From: AP-15 sp963777435
GTDB taxonomy: Bacteria; Pseudomonadota; Alphaproteobacteria; ATCC43930; CGMCC-115725
DNA: 64,000 nucleotides
NCBI GenBank assembly: GCA_963777435.1
Contig: CAVZQT010000003.1
Location: 248,001 to 312,000, forward strand
Direction: 5' to 3'
The notes below the pieces were generated by a model. That model had not been told where the DNA came from. It was given only the letters and a program-made list of their open reading frames with translations, and did not search any database. The position numbers and the translations under genes were made by a program. This document shows positions 1 to 7,719 of the stretch, in pieces (the stretch's first letter is position 1; every line of letters starts with the position of its first letter).

Positions 1-278
1 AGGCTTTGCGCATAGAGCGAGGCACTCCACAGCACCAAGGGCGGCGTCAACGACACCGAAGTAAACGAGTTCGCCGTCATCCCATAAAGCCCGCCATCCT
101 TGCCGCGGGCGGTGATGATCGTGACGCCGGTGCCAAACGTCCCGAGCGCATTGCGGAAATCCCGGGAATCGAAATCCTCGCCCGAGGTCGCCTTGATGAT
201 CGCTGCGTGGCTGCCGGGATGCTCCTCCTCGGCGGCGGTGGTTATGGTCTGTGCGGATTGCGGCTTTGTGTTGTGCAC
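1..278 (-). CDS. Flavin reductase family protein, N-terminal part (cut by window edge)
   Basis: The minus strand reads a protein that starts at a GTG (278-276) with a GAGGGG ribosome site just upstream and runs off the left edge of the window. About 92 residues are visible. After a roughly 38-residue leader comes the core FRNALGTFGTGVTIITAR, then a GMTANSFTSVSLTPPLVL segment, which is the FMN-binding start of the HpaC/NtaB flavin reductase fold. The family reduces FMN or FAD with NAD(P)H and passes the flavin to a partner oxygenase. The gene lies 21 bp downstream of the oxygenase at 300-1499 on the same strand, so the two probably form one two-component monooxygenase. The C-terminus is not in view. 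Confidence 0.85.
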   Translation of the reverse strand, partial: MHNTKPQSAQTITTAAEEEHPGSHAAIIKATSGEDFDSRDFRNALGTFGTGVTIITARGKDGGLYGMTANSFTSVSLTPPLVLWSASLYAQS

Positions 279-299
279 GGTCGACCCCTCACTCTCGCA

Positions 300-1499
300 T
301 CACAACGGCGCGTCGGGCGGCAGGCCGAGAGCGACCCGGCCGTAGATCGCCCCGTTCACGTCCCAATTCAGGTTGTAATGGGCATTGGCGGCGTGAACGT
401 CGCGAAACGCGCGTTGGATCGGGTTGCGTGCATAAATCGCGCCGCCGCCGGTTGCCGAGAACAGCAAATCGACGGCCCGGGTGCATAAGGTGGCGGCAAA
501 GGCGCCGTCACGCTTGTAGCGCGCCCGCTGTTCGAGGCTCGGCACGATGCCGGCCTCGGTAATTCGCGTGGCTTCGTCGCAATCGCGCCAAGCGATCGCC
601 TCGGCGGCATCGGCCAGTGCCGCGGCCTCGGCGAGATGGACCTGGATATTGGTGAAATCGGCGATGTTCCGGCCGGTATAGGCGCTCAACCGGGTACGCG
701 TAGTTTCCGCGAAATGTTGCAGCGCGCCGCGCGCGATGCCGAGCGACACGCCGGCGATCGCAAAGCCGAACAGGCTGACCGCCGGCAACCGGTACAGGCT
801 CCCCGGGTTCAGTTCGCTGCCGCGGTTGGGGCCGCCGCGAATCCGCTCGGTCGAAAGCGTGCGATACGCCGGCACATAGACGTCCGTCACTTCGACGTCT
901 TTGCTGCCGGTGGCGGAAAGGCCGATGACCTGCCAAGTGTCGATGATGTTGTAGTCGCTCTTTGGCAGCAGGAACATGCGCGGCTCGTTCTGGCCGGTTT
1001 CCTCATCACTGACGATGGCGCCGAACATGTTCCAGGTCGAGGCGTCGATCCCGCTCGAAAACGGCCAACGCCCGCTCAAGCGATAGCCTCCCGGTACGCG
1101 GGTGGCGCGACCGCGGGCAAAGATCAATGCCGAACTAATCAGGCTATCGGGCAACTCGCCCCAGATCTCCTCCTGCGCCTCCGGATGCCACATCCCCAAG
1201 AGCCAGTGATGGGCGGCGAGGTTGGCCAGCACCCAGGCGGTCGAGCCGCAGCCTTGGCCGATTATAGCCGGGAGCTCGAACAAGGCGCGATACGGCAGCT
1301 CGCTACCGCCGACCCGGGCCGGCTGCAGCATGCGAAAAAGCCCGCTGGCATGCAGATCGGCGATTGTCTCGTCGGGTAGCCGGCGCAATTCCTCGGCGCG
1401 AGCGGCGCGTTCCCGCAGCCCCGGCACCAGCGCTTCGGCCCGCGCCGTCAGCTCGTCCAAGCGCGGCGGCGCTTGCTGTGCAGTCTGTACATTGGCCAT
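300..1499 (-). CDS. Flavin-dependent monooxygenase, acyl-CoA dehydrogenase fold (HpaH/HsaA-like oxygenase)
   Basis: This 399-residue protein has the acyl-CoA dehydrogenase fold of group D flavin monooxygenases: an N-terminal helical part (ARAEALVPGLRERAARAEEL), a middle beta domain (YRLSGRWPFSSGIDASTW, near residues 138-155) and a C-terminal helical bundle. The W-F-S-S-G stretch is typical of oxygenases such as HsaA and 4-hydroxyphenylacetate 3-hydroxylase rather than true acyl-CoA dehydrogenases. These enzymes use reduced flavin and O2 to hydroxylate aromatic or related substrates. The flavin reductase gene directly downstream (1-278) supports this role. The substrate cannot be read from the sequence. 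A GGAGGAGTTCC-type ribosome site precedes the ATG at 1499. Confidence 0.85.
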   Translation of the reverse strand: MANVQTAQQAPPRLDELTARAEALVPGLRERAARAEELRRLPDETIADLHASGLFRMLQPARVGGSELPYRALFELPAIIGQGCGSTAWVLANLAAHHWLLGMWHPEAQEEIWGELPDSLISSALIFARGRATRVPGGYRLSGRWPFSSGIDASTWNMFGAIVSDEETGQNEPRMFLLPKSDYNIIDTWQVIGLSATGSKDVEVTDVYVPAYRTLSTERIRGGPNRGSELNPGSLYRLPAVSLFGFAIAGVSLGIARGALQHFAETTRTRLSAYTGRNIADFTNIQVHLAEAAALADAAEAIAWRDCDEATRITEAGIVPSLEQRARYKRDGAFAATLCTRAVDLLFSATGGGAIYARNPIQRAFRDVHAANAHYNLNWDVNGAIYGRVALGLPPDAPL

Positions 1500-1733
1500 G
1501 GGAACTCCTCCCTGCGGTAACCGGCCTCGCTAATCTAGCCGCTGGACCGCAGCCGGGCGAGACCATTCCAAAATATGAGCGTGCAAGAATATGGGCTTGC
1601 AAGTCCGGCATGCCGAGAGGCGCGTCCCGATGTGGCAGGAGTGACACGGCCGCCGGCAAATCGAGCGGGTTACGGCGACACGGGTTGCGCTATAGTCGAT
1701 CGGGCTCAAAGCAATGGGGAAGGGGAGTAGTCG

Positions 1734-2129
1734 ATGACACTGACGCTCGAAGAAGCCAACCGCATCCTCGACGGCGCTGTGCGGAAAGCGGCGGAACTGA
1801 ACATCAAGATCAGCGCCGCGGTGTGTGATGCCGGGGGCCGGCTGATCGCGCTGCAGCGCATGGATGGTGCCATTTGGGCGAGCGCCTATGGCTGCCAGGG
1901 CAAGGCGGTCGCCTCGGCGGCGTTTGGCCGGCCAAGCGGCGAGATGGCGGCGCGGGCCGACCAGCCCACACCGCGCGGCATCGCGATGGCCGAGGGCGGT
2001 CACATGATCATGGGTCAGGGTGCGGTGCCGATCTTCCGCAACGGCGTTGTCGTCGGCGCCTGCGGGGTCGGCGGCGGCACCTCGCAACAAGACGAAGACT
2101 GCGCCAGCGCCGGCGTCGCACGGCTGTAA
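1734..2129 (+). CDS. GlcG/HbpS family protein
   Basis: This 131-residue protein is the size of the GlcG/HbpS (DUF336) family and carries its features: an N-terminal helix (LTLEEANRILDGAVRKAAEL), a central beta-sheet (SAAVCDAGGRLIALQRMDGA), the GKAVASAAF stretch and a C-terminal glycine-rich IFRNGVVVGACGVGGG. HbpS binds heme in Streptomyces, but most members, often encoded beside catabolic genes, have no proven function. A GGGGAG ribosome site lies upstream of the ATG. It is followed on the same strand, after a hairpin repeat, by the amidohydrolase gene at 2298, so a shared catabolic role is possible but not shown. Confidence 0.85.
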   Translation: MTLTLEEANRILDGAVRKAAELNIKISAAVCDAGGRLIALQRMDGAIWASAYGCQGKAVASAAFGRPSGEMAARADQPTPRGIAMAEGGHMIMGQGAVPIFRNGVVVGACGVGGGTSQQDEDCASAGVARL

Positions 2130-2183
2130 CGTGAGTCTCGTCCCGTGAGGCGCAGCTAGCGCTCCTACGCCGCTCGCCTCTTG

Positions 2184-2213
2184 ACCCTCTCCGCCCTTGG
2201 GGGCGGAGAGGGT
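2184..2213. repeat. Perfect 13-bp hairpin repeat (intergenic palindromic element)
   Basis: ACCCTCTCCGCCC (2184-2196) and GGGCGGAGAGGGT (2201-2213) are perfect inverted copies around a TTGG loop, followed by TAGGGTGAGG. This CCCTCTCC...GGAGAGGGTTAGGGTGAG form is a familiar intergenic palindrome in GC-rich alpha- and gammaproteobacteria. There is no T run after it, so it is a poor intrinsic terminator but could stabilise the upstream mRNA end. Confidence 0.75.
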
Positions 2214-2297
2214 TAGGGTGAGGTGGGGAAACCTGACGCATTGTTGCTTAGCTTCCGCTAACGCGCTGTTTTTCAGAAACAATTATAAAGAGCACCC

Positions 2298-3545
2298 ATG
2301 GACCTGATCGTGCGCAATGTCCGGCTCGCCGATCGGCCGGGCGGGAAGCCCGTCGATATCGGCGTCGAGGGCGGCCGGATCGCGGCGATCGGGCAAGGCC
2401 TCGGCACGGGGGGGCAGGGCGAGGTCGGCGAATGCTATGACGCCGGCGGTCGGCTCGCCTGCGCCGGTCTGATCGAGACCCACATCCATCTCGACAAATC
2501 GCGACTGATCGACCGGCTGCCGGCCGAGCCCGGCCGCCATATCAACCCAATGAAGCGCGTCGCTGAAATTAAGAAAGATTTAACGGTCGAGGACATCCGG
2601 CGGCGCGCGACGCAGACGCTGGAAGACTGCATCGTTAATGGCGCCACCCGGATGCGCACGCAAGTCGAGGTCGACCCGGCGATCGGGATGCGCGGCTTTG
2701 ACGGGGTGCAGTCGCTGATCGCCGACTACCGCTGGGCGATCGATATCGAGATCTGCGTTTTTCCGCAGGACGGGCTGACCAATTATCCCGGTGTCGAGGA
2801 ATTGCTGGTCGAGGGCTTGAAACGCGGCGCCAAGGCGATCGGCGGCGCGCCGCGCTATGACCCCGATCATGCCGGCCAGATCCGCCGCATCTTTGAACTG
2901 GCGCATGAATTCGACGCCGATATCGATTTCCATCTCGATGTCGGCGACAATCCGGACGAGCTCGACGTGCCATTGGTCTGCGATCTCGCCGAGCAATATC
3001 GCCGCGGCGGGCGGGTGACGGTCGGCCACATGGCGAAGTTGTCGACGATGCCGCCCGATCGTTTGGCCGCAATTGCCCGGCGCATGGCCGATGCCGGGGT
3101 GGCGGTGACCGTATTGCCGTTGACCGATCTGTTTGTGATGGGCCGCGATCAGGACCACAACATCCGGCGCGGCGTTGCCGACGCCAATTTTCTGGTCGAG
3201 CACGGTGTCAATTGCTCGCTATCGACCAACAATGTGCTGAACCCGGTCACCCCCTATGGCGATTGCTCCCTGATCCGCATGGCCAACCTGCACGCTAATG
3301 TATTGCAAGTCGGCCGGCCCGAGCAGTTGCGCGAATGCTTTGCGATGCTGACCGAACGCTCGGCGCGCCTCTTGAACCTGAAGGATTACGGGCTTGCGGT
3401 CGGCAACCCAGCCGATATCGTGATCATCGACGCCGAAAGCCCGGAGCAGGCGATCGCCCAGATCCGCCCGCCGCTCGCCGTCTGGAAACACGGCCGCCGC
3501 ACCGTCCTCCGCCACCCCCCGCAGCTCATTCGATCAAAGACGTGA
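2298..3545 (+). CDS. Cytosine-deaminase-like amidohydrolase (CodA family, altered active site)
   Basis: The 415-residue protein aligns by eye over its whole length with E. coli CodA. It has the metal-binding THIHLDKS (H62, H64), the substrate-binding Gln in FPQDGLTNYP (Q157), His in DFHLDVGDN (H212) and VGHMAKLS (H244), and the CodA-like C-terminus ERSARLLNLKDYGLAVGNPA. Two catalytic positions differ: CodA Glu217 (HCDE) corresponds to Val here, and CodA Asp313 (GHDD) corresponds to Asn in STNNVLNP (N311/N312). These acids bind metal or shuttle protons in deaminases, so the protein may use another substrate or chemistry. The start is the ATG at 2298. It follows the GlcG/HbpS gene on the same strand. 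Confidence 0.8.
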   Translation: MDLIVRNVRLADRPGGKPVDIGVEGGRIAAIGQGLGTGGQGEVGECYDAGGRLACAGLIETHIHLDKSRLIDRLPAEPGRHINPMKRVAEIKKDLTVEDIRRRATQTLEDCIVNGATRMRTQVEVDPAIGMRGFDGVQSLIADYRWAIDIEICVFPQDGLTNYPGVEELLVEGLKRGAKAIGGAPRYDPDHAGQIRRIFELAHEFDADIDFHLDVGDNPDELDVPLVCDLAEQYRRGGRVTVGHMAKLSTMPPDRLAAIARRMADAGVAVTVLPLTDLFVMGRDQDHNIRRGVADANFLVEHGVNCSLSTNNVLNPVTPYGDCSLIRMANLHANVLQVGRPEQLRECFAMLTERSARLLNLKDYGLAVGNPADIVIIDAESPEQAIAQIRPPLAVWKHGRRTVLRHPPQLIRSKT

Positions 3546-3675
3546 ATTTTTAAGAGATAATACGCTGTGTAGATCGCCAGCTGCGACCTTAGCCCGCTAC
3601 GCACTGATCCTTAGCGGCGGTAGCTGCAGATATCCGTATAGAGCAAGTGGACGAGAACTCGAAAGGGTCCGAGTT

Positions 3676-4290
3676 ATGGCCGATCAAATACCCCAGATAG
3701 CCACGGATCGCGCTGATCTGGTTAAGCGGCTTTTTGCCGTGTCACTGAGTATCGGTTTTGCATCGCAAATCGCAAAGATTGACAATTTCAGCATTGCCAC
3801 ATCCCGAGATATGTTGATGCTAATCGTCTCTGCAATTGTGGTTGTCCTCAGCTGGGAGGGATATCTGACTGCTCTACAAAAATACCCGTTAAGGGATCCG
3901 TCCCGCTTCTACCTGGATGTGATCATCGTCTTCGTTTACCTAATCTTACTAGAGTTTTCTCATGCGAATAAGCTAGTATTCTGGTATGGCTGCATCGTGT
4001 TCATATTTGTCCTATACTCTGCATGAGATATTTTAACAAAATTCGCCTATCCTAATAAATATGATGGCATGCGACCGACTATAACTTGGCTTTTTTACTT
4101 CATATTGATCTGGCCTATGGTACCATCCAGGAATCATTTACCTTTTTTTGTTACAGCAATGTTTATATCATATGGAATAATCTTCTATAGATTTGACAAG
4201 CAGAAAAATTTCAGGTGGGCACCTAGAGCACTATACGTGCTTTTGCCTGTTTTGGTTTACCTGTTACTGACTCGGGTCGTCATGGCGTAA
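3676..4290 (+). pseudogene. Small multi-pass membrane protein gene interrupted by an in-frame TGA
   Basis: Two open stretches in the same frame, 3676-4026 (116 codons) and 4069-4290 (73 codons), are separated only by a TGA at 4024-4026. Reading through gives about 204 residues with six or so hydrophobic segments, for example MLMLIVSAIVVVLSW, FYLDVIIVFVYLILL, VFWYGCIVFIFVLYSA, then WLFYFILIWPMV and YVLLPVLVYLLLTRVV. Reading the TGA as TGG would give LYSAWDILTKF, a natural helix end, so a Trp-to-stop change is likely. Base composition is clearly lower in GC than the flanking chromosome. I do not recognise the family. It heads the accessory island and lies before the cytidine deaminase gene. It may be dead, or may make a truncated protein. 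Confidence 0.55.
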
Positions 4291-4375
4291 CGTCCAGGAT
4301 AGCGCGAGTGGTAGTTTGCCAAATCGTTAAATCTCCTGTTACCATACCCGCTAGCGTCGGTGCTTGAGGTGGGAA

Positions 4376-4945
4376 ATGCCGAGGACGAAAGCAGCTGTGC
4401 GAACGATCGCTGAAGGCCGATCGGCCGTCGAGCACGGTCGTCCCCCGCTCCTGAATTTAGGGGTGGCGGAATTAACAACTTTAAGCCATCGCTTCGTGGG
4501 GGCCTGCGTTCCATACGGAATAGAGGCAGGTCCGTCGGCAGATGGGCTACCAGATGTGCTCGAACGTCTGGTGCACGCCGCGAGAGCTGCCGCGAGGTCT
4601 TCCTATAGCCCCTATTCGAAATATAGGGTCGGGGCGGCGGTGTCAGCGGGAGGGAAATTATATACGGGGTGTAACATCGAGAACTCGTCGTACGGGCTAA
4701 CTATGTGTGCCGAGCGGGTTGCGATATTCGCTGCAATTGCGGATGGCAATCGAAAAATTGAAGCCCTTGCTGTTTCGTGCATCGATGCTAAGAGCGCGGA
4801 TTTGCCGAATACACGAATGCCCTGCGGTGCATGCAGGCAGGTAATCGAAGAGTTTTTTGGCGAGGACTCTCCCGTATTCGTTGACGATATAGGAATTTTG
4901 TATAAAAGCGAACTGTTGCCTTCGCCATTTATACTGCGTCTGTAA
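4376..4945 (+). CDS. cdd: Cytidine deaminase with an N-terminal extension
   Basis: The C-terminal 130 residues are a homotetrameric-type cytidine deaminase: SSYSPYSKYRVGAAV, GCNIENSSYGLTMCAERVA (catalytic Cys-Ala-Glu) and PCGACRQVIEEF (the two zinc cysteines), ending ELLPSPFILRL. It deaminates cytidine or deoxycytidine to uridine forms. An extra N-terminal stretch of roughly 55 residues has no recognisable domain. I chose the ATG at 4376 because GAGGTGGG lies 3-9 bases before it. An earlier TTG at 4364 is less likely. Its 3' end overlaps the convergent HAD gene by 17 bp. Composition and neighbours mark it as part of the accessory island, so salvage or a defence-related nucleotide role are both possible. 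Confidence 0.85.
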   Translation: MPRTKAAVRTIAEGRSAVEHGRPPLLNLGVAELTTLSHRFVGACVPYGIEAGPSADGLPDVLERLVHAARAAARSSYSPYSKYRVGAAVSAGGKLYTGCNIENSSYGLTMCAERVAIFAAIADGNRKIEALAVSCIDAKSADLPNTRMPCGACRQVIEEFFGEDSPVFVDDIGILYKSELLPSPFILRL

Positions 4946-5654
4946 GCGAAAGTATGATGGGGAGAATTTCTTCCAGAGAGGATATTGACGGGACGTTATC
5001 TGGAATTGGTGCGTGCTCTGCAGACCAATTGCGTGTTAGAAGATGTATCGCATTTAGACCTGCCGCCCTGGCGGGAAGTATATCTGATCTCACGCTGTCT
5101 CCGACCATCCAGGAGGTCGAGACCTCAACGCCCTGATCACGACAGAAGATCGTGAACTCTTGTTCAGTCTTGCGCTCCACTATTGAGCAAGCATGAAGAG
5201 TTTCAAACCAAGGGAAGTCTTTTAACCTTTTCTCCTGGACCCAACGCTCGCCCGCTGAAATGATGGCCAGGGAGTAACCTGCGTTCCTGAGCCGGGAAAA
5301 TATACTGTCAACGCCATCTAAAGGTGTTGCTTTGGTATCAAAGACGGTTGTAGCTAGAGAACAGGCATGGCGTACAATTTGAGGAGAGGCGTTTGGAAAA
5401 AGGAACAGAAGAGTATCCTCGAACGATTTGCTAAATCTCTCGGAGGAGTACCCGAGAGACTTATGAAGCTGCAGATCGCGGTGCTTTTGGCATCTTTCAA
5501 TTAAATCGAGGTCAATATGTCGGTCTGGATCAAGGCCCAATTCTGTAATATACTGTAGCACGTATTCGCAAAATCGAACGCGTGCGTCGTCATATAGGGC
5601 CTCCACGTTCCATAACGTATTGTCTCCATCAAAGAGCACCCATTTCTTTGTCAT
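4929..5654 (-). CDS. HAD-superfamily hydrolase
   Basis: The protein has all four HAD motifs: LFDGDNTLW near the N-terminus (nucleophile Asp and general acid Asp), SAGE in the middle (motif II Ser), a Lys around VERKTEQEF, and GDSVRSDILPARAAG (motif IV). A helical cap of about 80 residues after motif I resembles phosphoglycolate- or nucleotide-phosphatase types. I chose the second ATG (5654) because AAGGAG sits 9 bases upstream, whereas the ATG at 5663 abuts the AAGGAG itself. The gene converges on the cytidine deaminase gene with a 17-bp overlap. An IS630 element lies about 45 bp upstream and may have replaced its native promoter. The substrate is unknown; a nucleotide monophosphate is plausible from the neighbour. 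Confidence 0.8.
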   Translation of the reverse strand: MTKKWVLFDGDNTLWNVEALYDDARVRFCEYVLQYITELGLDPDRHIDLDLIERCQKHRDLQLHKSLGYSSERFSKSFEDTLLFLFPNASPQIVRHACSLATTVFDTKATPLDGVDSIFSRLRNAGYSLAIISAGERWVQEKRLKDFPWFETLHACSIVERKTEQEFTIFCRDQGVEVSTSWMVGDSVRSDILPARAAGLNAIHLLTRNWSAEHAPIPDNVPSISSLEEILPIILSLTDAV

Positions 5655-5699
5655 CCAATCCATCTCCTTAATAGGATATCCCGGTCAGGTGGGTAGCTA

Positions 5700-6883
5700 G
5701 TGTCCTGAATCAGAGATTCGTTGAATAAGTTGTGGCATGGACGGCGAGAGTGTCGGAGCAGTATCGGGCGATGGTTTGGAGGATGGCATCGGCGGACTTG
5801 GTCCAGATGAAGGGCTTTGGGTCGTCGTTGTGGGCCTGGATGAAGGCGGTGATGGCGTCCTTCAGTTGGTGCACGCTGCGATGGACACCGCGCTTGATCT
5901 GCTTGTCGGCGAGCAGCGCAAACCAGCGCTCGACCTGGTTGAGCCAGGACGTGCTGGTCGGTGTGAAGTGCAGGTGATAGCGCGGGTGGCGGGCGAGCCA
6001 GGCTTTGACCGGCGGGGCCTTGTGGGTGGCATAATTGTCGAGCACCAGGTGGATGTCGAGATCGGTTGGCACGGCTTGTTCGACGGTCGCCAGGAACCGG
6101 CGGAATTCGACCGCGCGGTGCCGTTGGTAGCAACGGCCAATGACCCGGCCGGTGAGGATGTCGAGGGCGGCGAACAACGAGGTCGTGCCGTGGCGCTGGT
6201 AGTCATGGGTGCGCCGCTCGATCTGCCCCGGCCGCATCGGCAACAGCGGCTGGGTGCGATCGAGAGCTTGGATTTGCGACTTTTCATCGACGCACAGGAC
6301 CAGCGCATGGTCGGGCGGATTGAGGTAGAGCCCGACGATGTCACGCACCTTGTCGACAAACAGCGGATCGCTGGACAGCTTGAAGGTTTCAAGACGGTGC
6401 GGCTGCAACCCAAAGGCCCGCCAGATGCGTCCGACGCTCGCGGTCGAGATGCCGCTGTGCCGCGCCATGCTGCGCGTGCTCCAATGCGTCGCGCCGGACG
6501 GCTGGCTCTCCAGCGTCCGGACGATCACGCTCTCGACTTTGGCGTCGTCGATCGTGCGCGGGACACCGGGTCGGGGCTCGTCGAGCAACCCGTCGAGGCC
6601 ATGCTCGACAAAACGCTGGCGCCACTTGCCGACGGTCTGCGCCGTCACCCGCTCGCGGGCCGCCACCGCCTTGTTGCTCAGACCTGCCGCGCAGCCGAGG
6701 ACGATGCGCGCCCGCAGCGCCAATGCCTGCGCCGTCTTGCGGCGCTGCGTATAGCCTTCAAGAATGCCGGCGAGCTCAGCCGACAATTCGATCTTCGCTA
6801 CCGGCCGACCCGTCCGCATCCCCCATCCCCGCCGTTACGGCTTCCTTATCAATTTATTACACGAATTTCTAGACTCAGGACAC
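5700..6883 (-). mobile_element. Complete IS630-family insertion sequence (1184 bp)
   Basis: Both ends begin GTGTCCTGA: left end at 5700 (GTGTCCTGAATCAGAGATTC) and right end, read inward on the minus strand from 6883 (GTGTCCTGAGTCTAGAAATT). The inverted repeats extend imperfectly for about 33 bp to a shared AATAA(A/G)TTG. The element is flanked by TA at 5698-5699 and 6884-6885, the target duplication expected for IS630. It contains one transposase gene filling nearly all of its length. The reading frame is open, so the copy may be active. Confidence 0.9.
5710..6819 (-). CDS. IS630 family transposase
   Basis: The 369-residue protein has an N-terminal helix-turn-helix region (RRKTAQALALRARIVLGCA, then SNKAVAARERVTAQTVGKWR) followed by a winged-helix part and a DDE nuclease domain. 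The catalytic acids are visible in LCVDEKSQIQALDR (first Asp), LVLDNYATHK (second Asp) and SWLNQVERWFALL (Glu), spaced as in IS630/Tc1-mariner enzymes. It cuts and pastes the element into TA targets. The start is the ATG at 6819, close to the right-hand inverted repeat. It is unrelated to the adjacent genes in origin and its GC is higher than that of the surrounding island. Confidence 0.93.
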   Translation of the reverse strand: MRTGRPVAKIELSAELAGILEGYTQRRKTAQALALRARIVLGCAAGLSNKAVAARERVTAQTVGKWRQRFVEHGLDGLLDEPRPGVPRTIDDAKVESVIVRTLESQPSGATHWSTRSMARHSGISTASVGRIWRAFGLQPHRLETFKLSSDPLFVDKVRDIVGLYLNPPDHALVLCVDEKSQIQALDRTQPLLPMRPGQIERRTHDYQRHGTTSLFAALDILTGRVIGRCYQRHRAVEFRRFLATVEQAVPTDLDIHLVLDNYATHKAPPVKAWLARHPRYHLHFTPTSTSWLNQVERWFALLADKQIKRGVHRSVHQLKDAITAFIQAHNDDPKPFIWTKSADAILQTIARYCSDTLAVHATTYSTNL

Positions 6884-6930
6884 TAGTATGAAACAAATTA
6901 TATTAACTATGTCTCTGTACAGACCCGCGA

Positions 6931-7719
6931 TCACGGGGAAGGAAATCGTTGCGTGTAGTGGACGCATATCCGCTGGATCATCAATTCGTAGGACAACGGG
7001 TCGCCAACTGGCAAGCTCGGAGGTTGAGGTGCGACACGGGTCGGCTTTCTGACCTGGGCGTATTTGGCGAGATCGGGATAAACGTTGAGATTATCATGTT
7101 CGATAACGACCACCCCCAAGGCTTCGAGTCCAGGACCGTCCGTTTGTGAACGCCGCAAGTGGATCGTCCGAAATAGGTTAATTGACTCCGTCGCCAGTTG
7201 CCTTGCGCTGCGAGGCGCGGTCGTGTGGGTATTTAGTTCGGAGCGATTTGCCTTTCCCAGGTTCAAAGGGGAATAAAACAGATCTGAACTATTAATAACC
7301 AGAAACGCGGCCACGACCGTGCGTGGGTCATAAGCGTGACCATGTCCGTAAAATGCTCCAAAGTCCCGCAGTCGGTTTCGACGCGCCTTACCGTGCTCCG
7401 TTATCACGCCCTTTAGTTCAATCGCGATCTGAATGATCACGGGAGGGCCTACCGTAATAGAGGCTGGGTTGAGTGGCCGGACTGGACTACCCGCGCAGGT
7501 CCCGATTGCTATGTCGATCACCCAATCGTCTTGGCCAATCTGCTGATGATGGCGAAGACGTGCAACGATCCGACCGGCTGCCGCTCGTTCGCCAATCAGC
7601 GGGCAATGCTCTACCAGGTCGTGGACAATGATTTCTGAGAGAAAGTCGCTGTGCCGGGAGGAGCGCGGATCGTAGCCCTTTTCGGCCAAGTAGGTCGCAA
7701 ACGCGTCAGCGATTGCCAT
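6931..7719 (-). CDS. Probable type II restriction endonuclease (PD-(D/E)XK-like)
   Basis: This 262-residue protein is not one I recognise by family, but it starts immediately after the stop codon of a DNA methyltransferase gene on the same strand (TGA then ATG, no gap). It has a PD-(D/E)XK-like core: Asp in DDWVIDIAIG (D69), then IIQIAIELKGVI with E101 and K103, followed by the helix RRNRLRDFGAFY and a strand VVAAFLVINSS. This Asp, about 30 residues, Glu-X-Lys layout is the usual nuclease active site. A restriction enzyme partnered to the methyltransferase is therefore the simplest reading. The recognition sequence cannot be inferred. It ends about 47 bp from the IS630 right end. Confidence 0.65.
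   Translation of the reverse strand: MAIADAFATYLAEKGYDPRSSRHSDFLSEIIVHDLVEHCPLIGERAAAGRIVARLRHHQQIGQDDWVIDIAIGTCAGSPVRPLNPASITVGPPVIIQIAIELKGVITEHGKARRNRLRDFGAFYGHGHAYDPRTVVAAFLVINSSDLFYSPLNLGKANRSELNTHTTAPRSARQLATESINLFRTIHLRRSQTDGPGLEALGVVVIEHDNLNVYPDLAKYAQVRKPTRVAPQPPSLPVGDPLSYELMIQRICVHYTQRFPSP

Noticed and set aside
3676..4290. Selenocysteine at the in-frame TGA
   Set aside because: No SECIS-like hairpin was evident after the TGA, and Trp fits the position better.
5737..6891. A 384-codon plus-strand frame opposite the IS630 transposase
   Set aside because: It is the antisense of the transposase and crosses the element end.
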